Shown in pieces: positions 14,979 through 22,863 of a stretch of 29,480 nt of DNA. Position 1 is the first letter of the stretch. Each line of letters begins with the position of its first letter. The notes beneath the pieces were generated by a model. That model worked only from the letters and a program-made list of their open reading frames with translations. It had not been told where the DNA came from and did no database searches. The stretch covers positions 1-29,480 of the IMG/VR virus record IMGVR_UViG_3300027782_000272, one strand, 5' to 3'. The translations under genes and the position numbers were made by a program. The stretch is from a virus.

Positions 14979-17200
14979 TTCCTTTTCCAGTAGTTGTTGT
15001 GCGTGATAAGCTCCCATGCGTTAGCGTCGGAATGCTCCTTGACCGCTTTTGCCACTTCGCCCCAGGTCCAGTCATGGCCGGAAAAAATACCGTCTGGTTT
15101 AACTTTTGGATACCATGCCGCTAGGTCTTTAACAACCGAATTATAATCGTGCGCGGCGTCAATCCAGATGCCGTTGATTGATCCATTTTCAAATTGCAAT
15201 GCTGCCTCTGCGCTGTCTTGGCAAATGGCGGTAATCATGCCGTCCACTTTGGCCACTTTGATGTTGTCCAGAAATTGATTCAAAATGCTTCCACCATGAT
15301 CGGCGACAATTGCCACATGTGCAGGTTGGTTTTTTTCTCCTTCCCACGTATCAACGCAAATGATTTTGACATTGTTTTTTTCTAAATCCTGCAAGCGTTG
15401 CGCAAGGTAGATAATCGACTTACCAAGCCACGATCCAACTTCAACAAACGTGTCTCCGTCTTTCAATGCCCTTGCAACATTGTCGTAATGGTCGCGGTAG
15501 TCTAGCCATCCGTGGAAGTCTTCGCTAACTGCGATTCCTTGTTCAAATCGTCGCATGGTTCCTTTTCCCATAATGTAACGGTAATCTTCGTTAGACCTAG
15601 CATAGATTGCATCCATTTCACCTTTTCCAAAAATAGGATGCAAATGTTCAAAAATAGTATCTCTAGCTTCAATAACAACTCCGTCATCATATGCTTTTTT
15701 TGTAAAGTAATCGTCGCTGTAAACGCTGAAAAATTCAGGGTGGAACATAAAGCCCTGCTGCTGGTATCGCTTGCGGGTCAGAATAGCCATGCACAACAAG
15801 TTGTCCGTTCGATGCCCGTCGCTGATTGCTAGGACCTTTGACTCGCTAGTGTCACCGATTGCGTCGATGATAATCTGATCCCAATGCATCGGAGGATTCC
15901 AGTCATCGGAAAGCTGGATCAAGATTTCACCTTGCGCTTTCTCTGCCGCTGCGTTCCATGCCGCTACGCTTCCGGCGCTGCCATTTGTAACGACGTGGTT
16001 GTGGACCGCCAATAAAGCGCCGTGCATGTCGTCGCCGTCCAGTCCGAAAATGTGCTCAATTGCGTCGGGGTTTTTAGCTTTGTTAAACCATAGCCGCCGC
16101 GCTTCGACCGCTTGCTTGCATCGGCCCCGTGTGGCGTGGATCAGTGAGATTTTTTTGCCGCTGCGAATGAAATGGTTTGTTTCGATTGCGTCGGCTTGGT
16201 CGTAAAATCCATTTGCGCGCAATGCCATTCCGTGCAGTTGGTAGCCGAGATAGCCGCTGTATTTCCTGCGAACATTCCAGGCGCTCGATCCGCCGTCTTG
16301 AGCCAGCATTGCCGTTGTAATGGCCAGCGCGTCTTTGTTGCGTCCAAGTCCGATGTAGCAAAGGCAAAGCTCACCGTAGGCCTCCTTGCGCGCAGGATCG
16401 ACCGATAGCGCTTGCAGGTTCATTTGCAATCTCATGTCCACGTTGTCGGACATTTGCCCGGCTGCGATGAAAAGCTCGTATTTCTCAGCCGTGCCGATTG
16501 TTGGATCATCGCTTTTTAGCAGGTCGCAAACGACATTTGCCGCGTCGTTAATTCTGCCGACTGCTCGAAGCGACTGGAACAAATGGAATCTATGCGAAGA
16601 TGTCGGATTTTTAATGCTTTCCAAGATTCTCAAATTGCGCTCGTCGTTGCGCTCTCTTGTTCCTTCTGGCCGGTGCAAAATCACCGCGCCGTCCACGCTG
16701 GCTATTTTTGGATCTTCTGAAAATTGCAAAAACTCATGGATTGGCGATGTCCATGCGGCGTGCTTTTTGCGGATGATTCTTTCCCGTTGTACCGTAAGCT
16801 GATCTTCGGGAACGTGATAAGCAAACTGTATGCCGTCGAAATTGTTTGGCATTAAATCAATCGTTTCACGGATGCGCTTAATTGACTCAGGATCAATCAC
16901 GTCGTCAGTGTCGGCCCACATGATAAGTTCATGCGCGGCGTTGTCAAAAGACTGCTGGCGAGCTGCTGCGAAGTTGTCAACGTGCGGCCAAGATGATTTA
17001 CTTGTCTCGTTGAAATACTCAGGTGCGATTTTTGCTCCTAGTCGTTCTGCAATTTCAATCGTTCGGTCTGGCTCTTGATTGCCGATAGCTCGAACAATTA
17101 CGATCTCATCAGCCAGCGGCTTGAAGGATTTAATAAAACGGGCAATGTAGTTTTCCACATTGCCCACGATGACGCATAAACTCAGCTTTTCATTTTTCAT
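14975..17200 (-). CDS. Glycosyltransferase-TPR-glycosyltransferase-methyltransferase fusion
   Basis: A 741-aa protein with four parts. Residues 1-150: GT2 domain starting LSLCVIVGNVENYIARFIKS, with MWADTDD (DTDD at 97-100) as metal site. Residues about 190-345: helical, TPR-like repeats. Residues about 349-550: a second GT-A-like domain beginning ISLIHATRGR, with LDGDD (387-391) and LSDDW (430-434). Residues about 570-741: class I SAM methyltransferase with FVEVGSWLGKS (585-595), CVDTWEGE and IWIDAAHDY (678-686), like Methyltransf_24. It may build and methylate a glycan on virion or host. Placed directly after the capsid gene, separated by a stem-loop. No Shine-Dalgarno. Confidence 0.85.
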   Translation of the reverse strand: MKNEKLSLCVIVGNVENYIARFIKSFKPLADEIVIVRAIGNQEPDRTIEIAERLGAKIAPEYFNETSKSSWPHVDNFAAARQQSFDNAAHELIMWADTDDVIDPESIKRIRETIDLMPNNFDGIQFAYHVPEDQLTVQRERIIRKKHAAWTSPIHEFLQFSEDPKIASVDGAVILHRPEGTRERNDERNLRILESIKNPTSSHRFHLFQSLRAVGRINDAANVVCDLLKSDDPTIGTAEKYELFIAAGQMSDNVDMRLQMNLQALSVDPARKEAYGELCLCYIGLGRNKDALAITTAMLAQDGGSSAWNVRRKYSGYLGYQLHGMALRANGFYDQADAIETNHFIRSGKKISLIHATRGRCKQAVEARRLWFNKAKNPDAIEHIFGLDGDDMHGALLAVHNHVVTNGSAGSVAAWNAAAEKAQGEILIQLSDDWNPPMHWDQIIIDAIGDTSESKVLAISDGHRTDNLLCMAILTRKRYQQQGFMFHPEFFSVYSDDYFTKKAYDDGVVIEARDTIFEHLHPIFGKGEMDAIYARSNEDYRYIMGKGTMRRFEQGIAVSEDFHGWLDYRDHYDNVARALKDGDTFVEVGSWLGKSIIYLAQRLQDLEKNNVKIICVDTWEGEKNQPAHVAIVADHGGSILNQFLDNIKVAKVDGMITAICQDSAEAALQFENGSINGIWIDAAHDYNSVVKDLAAWYPKVKPDGIFSGHDWTWGEVAKAVKEHSDANAWELITHNNYWKRK

Positions 17201-17219
17201 ATTTTTTTAGTAAAGATTT

Positions 17220-17249
17220 TCGGGAGCCGCTATTTCTAACGGCTCCCGA
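17220..17249 (-). terminator. Strong stem-loop after the major capsid gene
   Basis: Perfect inverted repeat of 10-base arms (17220-17229 and 17240-17249, core CGGGAGCCG / CGGCTCCCG) with a 10-base loop. It lies 22 bases past the capsid stop and 19 bases before the next ATG. The arm is followed by only a mixed A/T stretch, not a clean T run, so it may be a partial terminator or an mRNA-stabilising end that raises capsid mRNA relative to the glycosyltransferase gene. Confidence 0.75.
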
Positions 17250-17270
17250 TGCTATGAACACAAACAGAAA

Positions 17271-18167
17271 TCAGGTTGTCGGGGTCGTGAACAATTTCAA
17301 GGCACCAGTCACCGCGGCACTGTAGCCGTAGAGCATGTGCATGTTGGCGAAGTATTGGCCGGATGCGCGGGAGTAGTGGCGAGTGTAGAGAGCAGACAAG
17401 CCGCTTTCGTCGTCAACCATTTCCTCGATGGCGATGTAGTCTTCGGCCGGCAGGTATTGACCCAACGAGCGCGAAGCAAAGGCAATCGCTTCTTGGCCGC
17501 ATGCAAATCCAACGATCGAAGCGGAGTTGCCTGGGATGATGTCGGACGAATAGACATTCATTCCGAACAGTCGGCCAAGGTCGCCGTCTTTGATTGCTTG
17601 ATTGTCGCCGCGGTTGAAATAGTTCACAAGGTTGGTGTCACCCAGCAAAGCGCCTTCAATCACCATGTTTCCGATGAAGGAATACTCACCGCGCGCTCCT
17701 GCTTGGCGAAGCTGTTTGCGAGCTTCGATCAGTTGCGTTTTGGTGTAATTGGCCGATGCGGTTGTGATGATAGCCGATCCGAAGTTAGCGGTTGTCAGCA
17801 AGCTCCACATGTCTGCAAGCACGGTTGCGCCCATCGACTTGCCGAGTTGGTAAGCCCACTTGTCCCAGCGTCCTGCGTTGCTGGATTCGGCAAGTTGTTG
17901 ATGCGTAAGGCTCACTGGTGTGATCTTGCGCTTGTCGAGAGTGACGGTGATCGCTGATAGCAATCCGCCGGTCTGCTCCATAACAGTCGCGGACTGCGTG
18001 AAAGTCGTGGTCGTGGCGGCTCCGAAAAGAGGAACTACAACGGCGCTGCCTTGTGTGTTCACGTCAGAACTGATGTCAGTTGCAAACGCGCGGATTGGGG
18101 TGAGCATTTCGACAAGTTGCTGGAAAGCGGTTTGTGCGAAAATAGTGTCGTTGAATACAGTAGCCAT
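17271..18167 (-). CDS. Major capsid protein
   Basis: A 298-aa protein. It reads as a HK97-fold coat: an N-terminal arm (TAFQQLVEMLTPIRAFATDIS), a long stretch of beta and helix with VTLDKRKITPVSLTHQQLAES, a spine helix (TKTQLIEARKQLRQAG), the P-domain loop (FIGNMVIEGALLGD) and a C-terminal region with GLSALYTRHYSRASGQYFAN. No delta domain is visible, in keeping with the separate scaffold in the gene before. The start is preceded by an A/C-rich leader (CAACTAACTAAACCAAC) with no Shine-Dalgarno; this must be a highly expressed gene. Followed by a stem-loop. Confidence 0.85.
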   Translation of the reverse strand: MATVFNDTIFAQTAFQQLVEMLTPIRAFATDISSDVNTQGSAVVVPLFGAATTTTFTQSATVMEQTGGLLSAITVTLDKRKITPVSLTHQQLAESSNAGRWDKWAYQLGKSMGATVLADMWSLLTTANFGSAIITTASANYTKTQLIEARKQLRQAGARGEYSFIGNMVIEGALLGDTNLVNYFNRGDNQAIKDGDLGRLFGMNVYSSDIIPGNSASIVGFACGQEAIAFASRSLGQYLPAEDYIAIEEMVDDESGLSALYTRHYSRASGQYFANMHMLYGYSAAVTGALKLFTTPTT

Positions 18168-18204
18168 GTTGGTTTAGTTAGTTGAGTTGTTGATTGTTGA
18201 AAAT

Positions 18205-18654
18205 TTACTTGGTCAGTTGGGCCTGAATTTCTTTCTTATGCTTTTTGACGTAAGATGTTTTTTCAGCCGGTGAAAGGTTTTTAATGTGCTCGATGTGGTC
18301 GAACGATTGTGATCCGTTTTCGATGTCGAGCGGTTTGACGATTCCAGCCGATGCGGCAAGTGCTACGGCCTGCAATGGGATTGATGTTTCAAGCTCGGTC
18401 ACCTTGGCTTGTAGTGCATCAATGTCTAACTTGGCTTGGGCGATTGCCAGATCCTTTTCAGTCACGGCGTTTTCGGCTGTGGCTAGATCAATCTTCACAA
18501 GCGCCAATTCGGAAATGGCATTTTTGGCTTCAAGCAATTCGGCTTGATGCGCGCCAAGTTCGCTTTCGTGATTGGCAATGATGTTTTCAAGAGCGCTGAT
18601 TTTTTCAATCGACTCTTGCGCGGATGGATTTGTTAGACGGTCGAGCAAGCTCAT
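18205..18654 (-). CDS. Nested scaffold protein (internal start at Met197 of the protease)
   Basis: An in-frame ATG at 18654 gives a 149-aa product containing only the coiled-coil and basic tail. In lambda, scaffold Nu3 is likewise the C-terminal part of the protease gene, made from an internal start. Here the start is exactly 7 bases downstream of a TAGAGT box and about 30 bases from a TTGACA (promoter B), so a separate leaderless mRNA could supply scaffold in excess. No Shine-Dalgarno stands ahead. The protein is predicted, not proven. Confidence 0.55.
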   Translation of the reverse strand: MSLLDRLTNPSAQESIEKISALENIIANHESELGAHQAELLEAKNAISELALVKIDLATAENAVTEKDLAIAQAKLDIDALQAKVTELETSIPLQAVALAASAGIVKPLDIENGSQSFDHIEHIKNLSPAEKTSYVKKHKKEIQAQLTK

Positions 18655-19242
18655 GCCGGAAACTCTAACAGAATTTGTTAGATTGTCAATCATCCGGTTT
18701 GCAAAGCCTAGATCAATGCATTTTTCGGCGTTCATCCATGTTTCATCCTTCATCATTTCGCGGATATCATCGACTGGCTTGCCTGTGCGCGCTGCGTAAA
18801 TTGCCGCAATTTCTGAACTAAGTTCTTCGCACATGTTTGCCGCTTTGGATAGTTCTTTAGCATTTCCAAATAGACCCATGCTGACATCGTGAATCATCAT
18901 CCGACCAGTTGGCAGCATGATAATTTCATCGCAAGCCATGCACATGACGCTTGCCATTGACGCGGCAAGACTGACCGTAGCTGTGACGTAAACGCCTTTT
19001 GCTCGGAGCTGCATGATCTTCGAATGGATCAGGTAGCCGTCAAATACGTTTCCGCCTGGTGAATGCACATTGATGTTCAACGTGTCCACGGGTGTTTCCA
19101 TGCTGTTTGTGAATCGACCTTCCGCGTCAACAATGTTGAAAGCGTAATCAATCTCGCTCATCAGTTGCCGACGTGAATATTCGTCAATCTGATCGTCTAA
19201 TGTAAGCGACGCCGCCTTGTTTTCAATCGTTAAGAATTTCAT
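18205..19242 (-). CDS. ClpP-type prohead protease fused to scaffold
   Basis: A 345-aa protein. Residues 50-185 are a ClpP/S14-like protease: NVHSPGGNVFDGYLI, then SLAASMAS with Ser95 as nucleophile, MMIHD with His118, and KDETWM with Asp166. Residues 197-290 form a long Ala/Glu/Leu coiled coil and the end is basic (TSYVKKHKKEIQAQL), as a coat-binding tail of scaffolds. This is the lambda C/Nu3 design: the protease matures the prohead and the C-terminal scaffold shapes it. The first 20 bases overlap the portal gene end. A promoter and an in-frame Met197 inside suggest that the scaffold is also made alone. Confidence 0.85.
   Translation of the reverse strand: MKFLTIENKAASLTLDDQIDEYSRRQLMSEIDYAFNIVDAEGRFTNSMETPVDTLNINVHSPGGNVFDGYLIHSKIMQLRAKGVYVTATVSLAASMASVMCMACDEIIMLPTGRMMIHDVSMGLFGNAKELSKAANMCEELSSEIAAIYAARTGKPVDDIREMMKDETWMNAEKCIDLGFANRMIDNLTNSVRVSGMSLLDRLTNPSAQESIEKISALENIIANHESELGAHQAELLEAKNAISELALVKIDLATAENAVTEKDLAIAQAKLDIDALQAKVTELETSIPLQAVALAASAGIVKPLDIENGSQSFDHIEHIKNLSPAEKTSYVKKHKKEIQAQLTK
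18662..18689 (-). promoter_or_regulatory. Candidate leaderless promoter B, inside the protease gene
   Basis: Minus strand: TTGACA (18684-18689), 16-base spacer, TAGAGT (18662-18667), then 7 bases to the ATG at 18654. A perfect palindrome with 7-base arms, TCTAACA at 18664-18670 and TGTTAGA at 18676-18682, 5 bases apart, fills the spacer. The sequence also codes for DNLTNSVRV, so coding constraint is an alternative source of the pattern, but the spacing to Met197 is the same as at sites A, D and E. Confidence 0.5.
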
Positions 19243-20731
19243 CCTCTTTGTATGTTTGGTTTGATTTGTCGTCCATCGGCTCAGGCTCTCTCATTTCGTT
19301 TGGAGTTAGCATGGCCATTTCTCTTTCCTCGATCTCGATTTCATAACCGGATTCTTTAGATACTTCTTCGGCAACTCTGGCCGCAATCACTTTGCGCATT
19401 GCGACGCTGTGCGCGCGTTTTGTGTAAAATTCTTCTTCGGTCATGCCGCGCGCCTCCGTGATCTCGGCGGTGTTGCGTAGTCCTGCGCGCCATTCGTTGA
19501 CCTCCATAGAGCTTTCTCGGCCATCGTCAACCGATAGTCTTGGCGGTGTCGAGAACGTCCAAGCAAACGGATGGTCCAGCAAAGGCACGCGGTTTGCTTC
19601 TTGAAAGCATGAATAGGCCCAGCTGAAAGCGTTCAGGGCCGCGCGTTTCAATAGCCGCTGACGTTGCGCAACAAAGCGCCGACATTTGACGATCTCGGCC
19701 CGTGAATCCGTGCCTTGTCCTGCGCCCTTCCAAATCTGATAGGACCAGACTGGAGTTAAGCTCATCCGAATCATGCGGTCTTGGAAGTTCTCCCAAATCT
19801 CGCCGGGTGTTTCGTGTTTGACTTGCTCGATCTTGTCGCCGCTGCCTGACTGCATGTAAACGATACCAGGAGCGGGATTGTTTAGGACGAATCCGCCGTC
19901 AACGCCGGTGCCGTAAATCGTTGACGGGTCGTCTAAGTCAGGGCCGCCGGTGTCGTTAAAAACAGTCAGGTGCAAACGCGATACGATTTGTTGCCGGATG
20001 CGCTCGTCCTCGGTTGCGGCAAGGCAAGCGGTGATGTCGAGCAAGGCGTGGGCAAATGCTGGGACGCCGCGAGATTGATCGCAGAAGTCCGGATCGTAGA
20101 TGTGGATTACGTTTGCCGCATCAATGTCAATGAAGGTTGTCATGTTCTCACCGGTCAGAATGCGGTAGGCTGCTGGCCGTCCGTTGTAATACTGAATCAC
20201 CCCGTCGTTGATCTTGTAGCCTTTGTATGCTCCGGTGCTGACGGTTCGGTAGTCTCCGCAATTTCCGACCCGATGCGCTGGGACGATTTGCAACTTAGGA
20301 AAGCCATCGTTTGATTTTACTTTGACCCAGAAAATGTCGCCGTCGCGATCCAGCGCGATGCTGGTCAGCTCTAGCAATTTGTGCCAATCAAAGACGCCGC
20401 CGCGTTCGGTGCAGTTCGGATACCATGCCTTGCGCATGAATGTCGCGATTGTCTTGCCGTCTGCAAAATCCGATTCGCCGACATAGGCTGGAAGGAATGC
20501 ATCACCTACTGAATAGTCTGCTTTCTGATCGACCGCGCCCTTGATGACGCCTACGTTACTGTAAAGCCTCGATGACAAGCTACGCAAGCGCACGTTGTCC
20601 AACGGACTAACCAGCTTGTCAAAGTCGGCATTTTTGATCGGATATACAACGCCTCGAGCGCGGTTGTATTCTGCCGCGTGCATGTAGCGCTGCGGAGCGT
20701 ATGGCTGGCCGTATTCGTTTAGGATAGACAT
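19223..20731 (-). CDS. Portal protein (lambda gpB / Phage_portal_2 type)
   Basis: A 502-aa protein. The N-terminus (YMHAAEYNRARG), LRSLSSRLYSNVGVIKGAVDQKADYSVG and the block IALDRDGDIFWVKVKSNDG then IVPAHRVGN are characteristic of lambda-type portals. It forms the dodecameric ring at the packaging vertex. It follows the large terminase and the gpW-position gene, with a 2-base gap from the latter. Its end overlaps the protease start by 20 bases. Length is close to lambda gpB (533). Confidence 0.9.
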   Translation of the reverse strand: MSILNEYGQPYAPQRYMHAAEYNRARGVVYPIKNADFDKLVSPLDNVRLRSLSSRLYSNVGVIKGAVDQKADYSVGDAFLPAYVGESDFADGKTIATFMRKAWYPNCTERGGVFDWHKLLELTSIALDRDGDIFWVKVKSNDGFPKLQIVPAHRVGNCGDYRTVSTGAYKGYKINDGVIQYYNGRPAAYRILTGENMTTFIDIDAANVIHIYDPDFCDQSRGVPAFAHALLDITACLAATEDERIRQQIVSRLHLTVFNDTGGPDLDDPSTIYGTGVDGGFVLNNPAPGIVYMQSGSGDKIEQVKHETPGEIWENFQDRMIRMSLTPVWSYQIWKGAGQGTDSRAEIVKCRRFVAQRQRLLKRAALNAFSWAYSCFQEANRVPLLDHPFAWTFSTPPRLSVDDGRESSMEVNEWRAGLRNTAEITEARGMTEEEFYTKRAHSVAMRKVIAARVAEEVSKESGYEIEIEEREMAMLTPNEMREPEPMDDKSNQTYKEDEILND

Positions 20732-20733
20732 AA

Positions 20734-21012
20734 TTAGAAAACGGTTGTCGAAGTTGACCGCAAAGCGCCGCCATTATCATCGAATCGTAAAATGATGGAC
20801 AGCATAGCCAAGCGCTGATCCTGTGTCATACCCTTGCCGTCCGCGACAAAGCTGTTTCCATTGCTGTTGCCTTGAATGATTTTCATTCCGGCGCTTGGAT
20901 CGCTGGCAATTAAGAGCGCCAATGATGCAGCTTCGGCTCGGATTTGTGCAAGCGCTTGCTCGTTGTTTTTTAGGATGTTGTAAATCCTGCGCGCTTGGTC
21001 ATAGACGGCCAT
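20734..21012 (-). CDS. Small protein in the gpW position
   Basis: A 92-aa protein between large terminase and portal. The N-terminal helix (YDQARRIYNILKNNEQALAQ) and a short beta part after GMKIIQGNSNGNSFVADGKG with a MTQDQRLAML helix resemble the helix-hairpin-helix layout of gpW, including the typical MTQ-x-x-R turn. gpW fills the head-tail connector. It begins 7 bases after a TAACAT box (promoter A). Identity is from position and weak resemblance. Confidence 0.55.
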   Translation of the reverse strand: MAVYDQARRIYNILKNNEQALAQIRAEAASLALLIASDPSAGMKIIQGNSNGNSFVADGKGMTQDQRLAMLSIILRFDDNGGALRSTSTTVF

Positions 21013-21019
21013 GCCGAAT

Positions 21020-21048
21020 ATGTTAGACCCACTCTAACAGATTGTCAA
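21020..21048 (-). promoter_or_regulatory. Candidate leaderless promoter A with palindromic operator
   Basis: Minus strand: TTGACA (21043-21048), 17-base spacer, TAACAT (21020-21025), then 7 bases to the ATG at 21012. A perfect palindrome, TGTTAGA (21021-21027 on plus) and TCTAACA (21033-21039), 5 bases apart, covers the spacer and the -10. This is the one member of the family lying wholly in noncoding DNA (21013-21084) with a full palindrome, so its structure is not due to codons. Confidence 0.65.
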
Positions 21049-21084
21049 TTTTCAGCAAATTCTAAACTTCTGCCAATCGTTGCA

Positions 21085-22863
21085 TTATTCATCGCCGCCT
21101 TCGAATAGCCGATAGATGCACGCGACCCCAACTTGATAAACTAGGCAATCCCAAAGGTGATTCTCTTTGCTTTTTGTTACCCAGATGCTTTCCTCTTGGC
21201 CCGTCTTGCGTTGTTTGCTCATCTCTCGCCGTTCTGCTCGGACGTGCTTTTTGAATGCCGGTGATACGTCGCTTGGAACTTCAAAGCGCGCGCCGTCGCC
21301 TGACAGTAACCGGCTGGCAATGTCTTTGACTGGATTTGTCGCGATAAAAACAAACTGCACAATGGCGCCCGATGTCGATCTTGCTCGTGTAGTTTTAGAA
21401 AACAATCGTTCAATTTTTTTCCCTTGTTTGTTGACGTGCGTATAGCTCCGCCTAATTCCGTCCCCTTTGATTCCGCGCCATCCGTGCTTGGCTAGCAGGT
21501 TAAACACTCGCGGCTGGTCGTAGCCGATGTCCAGCCAGACGTCATACGGTTTGATTTTGTAGCGTTCTTGGATCTCGCAGATTCCGATTTCATCAGCGCC
21601 GTCTCCTTGAATAAATCCTTCCCATAGAATTTTAGATCCACCGCCAGCCGTCCATGATTGAACGATTGCCCAGAAATGGAAGCCTTGCACGTCAACAGTC
21701 ATGAATCGCGCTGGTCGAGCGTGTTCACCCATGCCGATGATTGTTTCTCCTTCGATGGTATCGGCAAACTCGTTTTCCATCTTTGAATAGGCGCCGACCT
21801 CGATCTCCTTGTGATCGTCGGCTAGGTCTTCGGCCCAGAACTTAGCGCGGCGCTTTTGCCACCATTGCCGGAAATTATCAACGACGCCGGATTTCAACAT
21901 CCTGCGCGCTTCAAGGAATCCCAGAACTTCCGCGGACCACGGTATCCACCATACCGCAAGGGAATCGACATGGAATCCACGGATTCCGTCCAGCCCGGTG
22001 TTGGTTTTCAAATATCCGCCGTTGCCATTTTTGATGTTTGATGATGCAAGCTCCCGCCGGATTGATACGGTGTCGGCAAACGTTGCTCGGCAATTTTTGC
22101 ATTCCATCTTAGCCGTCCTGCTGCTGGCCTGTTCGTCCACATGATCGTCAACGGTGATAAGATCAAATCGTAGAAAGTCCCATGAATAGGCTTGCTCGGT
22201 TTTGCAGCTTTTGCATTTCCATCCAAATTCTGACATGTCGGATTTCTTCCATTCTTGATCCAGCTCCGATCCTTCAAAGCCGCCTTGTGAAACGAGATAG
22301 ACCTTTCGGTTCCATCGGTTGTGGTGCCGCGCCATGAACTCCCTGACAAGTCCATGATTCCACCGCCATACCTCGTCGCCGTATAGCCAGCGGCAAGATT
22401 TTTCTTGGAAGTTGGAAAGGTTTGCGCCGCCGAGGACCAGCGCCATGTGGGAAAAAATGATTTCCATTTTACGCGCGCTGCTCCGGTCGTCTGGGAATAG
22501 TGCCGCGCATGGTTCGCAGGATTTCAGCGTGGGTAACAATCGCGTCTCGGCCCAGAACTTGGCGTCGGTGTCAGTCTGGGATGCGTAGAGAAAATTGCCG
22601 GGGTTTTCCGATACGACAAATGGAATCAGCGCCTCGGCCAGCGTGGTTTTTCCGCTGCCGGTCGGAGCAATCACGACGACTTGCCGCGTGTCGTAGTCTG
22701 CCGCGCATTCTAACGGAGCTTGCCACCACGGAGTTTGAGAGCAATCGAAAGAATTTGAGCGCTCACTGTTCTGAATTTTCACGTATTGCTCGGCCCATTT
22801 CCACGGGTGTAGCTTGGTTGGCGGTCTGAATCCAAGGCAGCTAAATTTGATCGTGGCGCTCAT
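21085..22863 (-). CDS. Terminase large subunit (GpA family)
   Basis: A 592-aa packaging motor. Walker A APTGSGKT at residues 66-73; Walker B RWLYGDE at 158-164; a zinc-ribbon-like insert with CKSC and CKNC pairs at about 214-260; and a C-terminal nuclease half with MTVDVQGFHFWAIVQSW and YDVWLDIGYD as acidic metal sites. The combination is the lambda gpA family. It cuts concatemers and drives DNA into the prohead. Start overlaps the small terminase stop (ATGA at 22860-22863). Length slightly below lambda gpA (641). Confidence 0.93.
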   Translation of the reverse strand: MSATIKFSCLGFRPPTKLHPWKWAEQYVKIQNSERSNSFDCSQTPWWQAPLECAADYDTRQVVVIAPTGSGKTTLAEALIPFVVSENPGNFLYASQTDTDAKFWAETRLLPTLKSCEPCAALFPDDRSSARKMEIIFSHMALVLGGANLSNFQEKSCRWLYGDEVWRWNHGLVREFMARHHNRWNRKVYLVSQGGFEGSELDQEWKKSDMSEFGWKCKSCKTEQAYSWDFLRFDLITVDDHVDEQASSRTAKMECKNCRATFADTVSIRRELASSNIKNGNGGYLKTNTGLDGIRGFHVDSLAVWWIPWSAEVLGFLEARRMLKSGVVDNFRQWWQKRRAKFWAEDLADDHKEIEVGAYSKMENEFADTIEGETIIGMGEHARPARFMTVDVQGFHFWAIVQSWTAGGGSKILWEGFIQGDGADEIGICEIQERYKIKPYDVWLDIGYDQPRVFNLLAKHGWRGIKGDGIRRSYTHVNKQGKKIERLFSKTTRARSTSGAIVQFVFIATNPVKDIASRLLSGDGARFEVPSDVSPAFKKHVRAERREMSKQRKTGQEESIWVTKSKENHLWDCLVYQVGVACIYRLFEGGDE

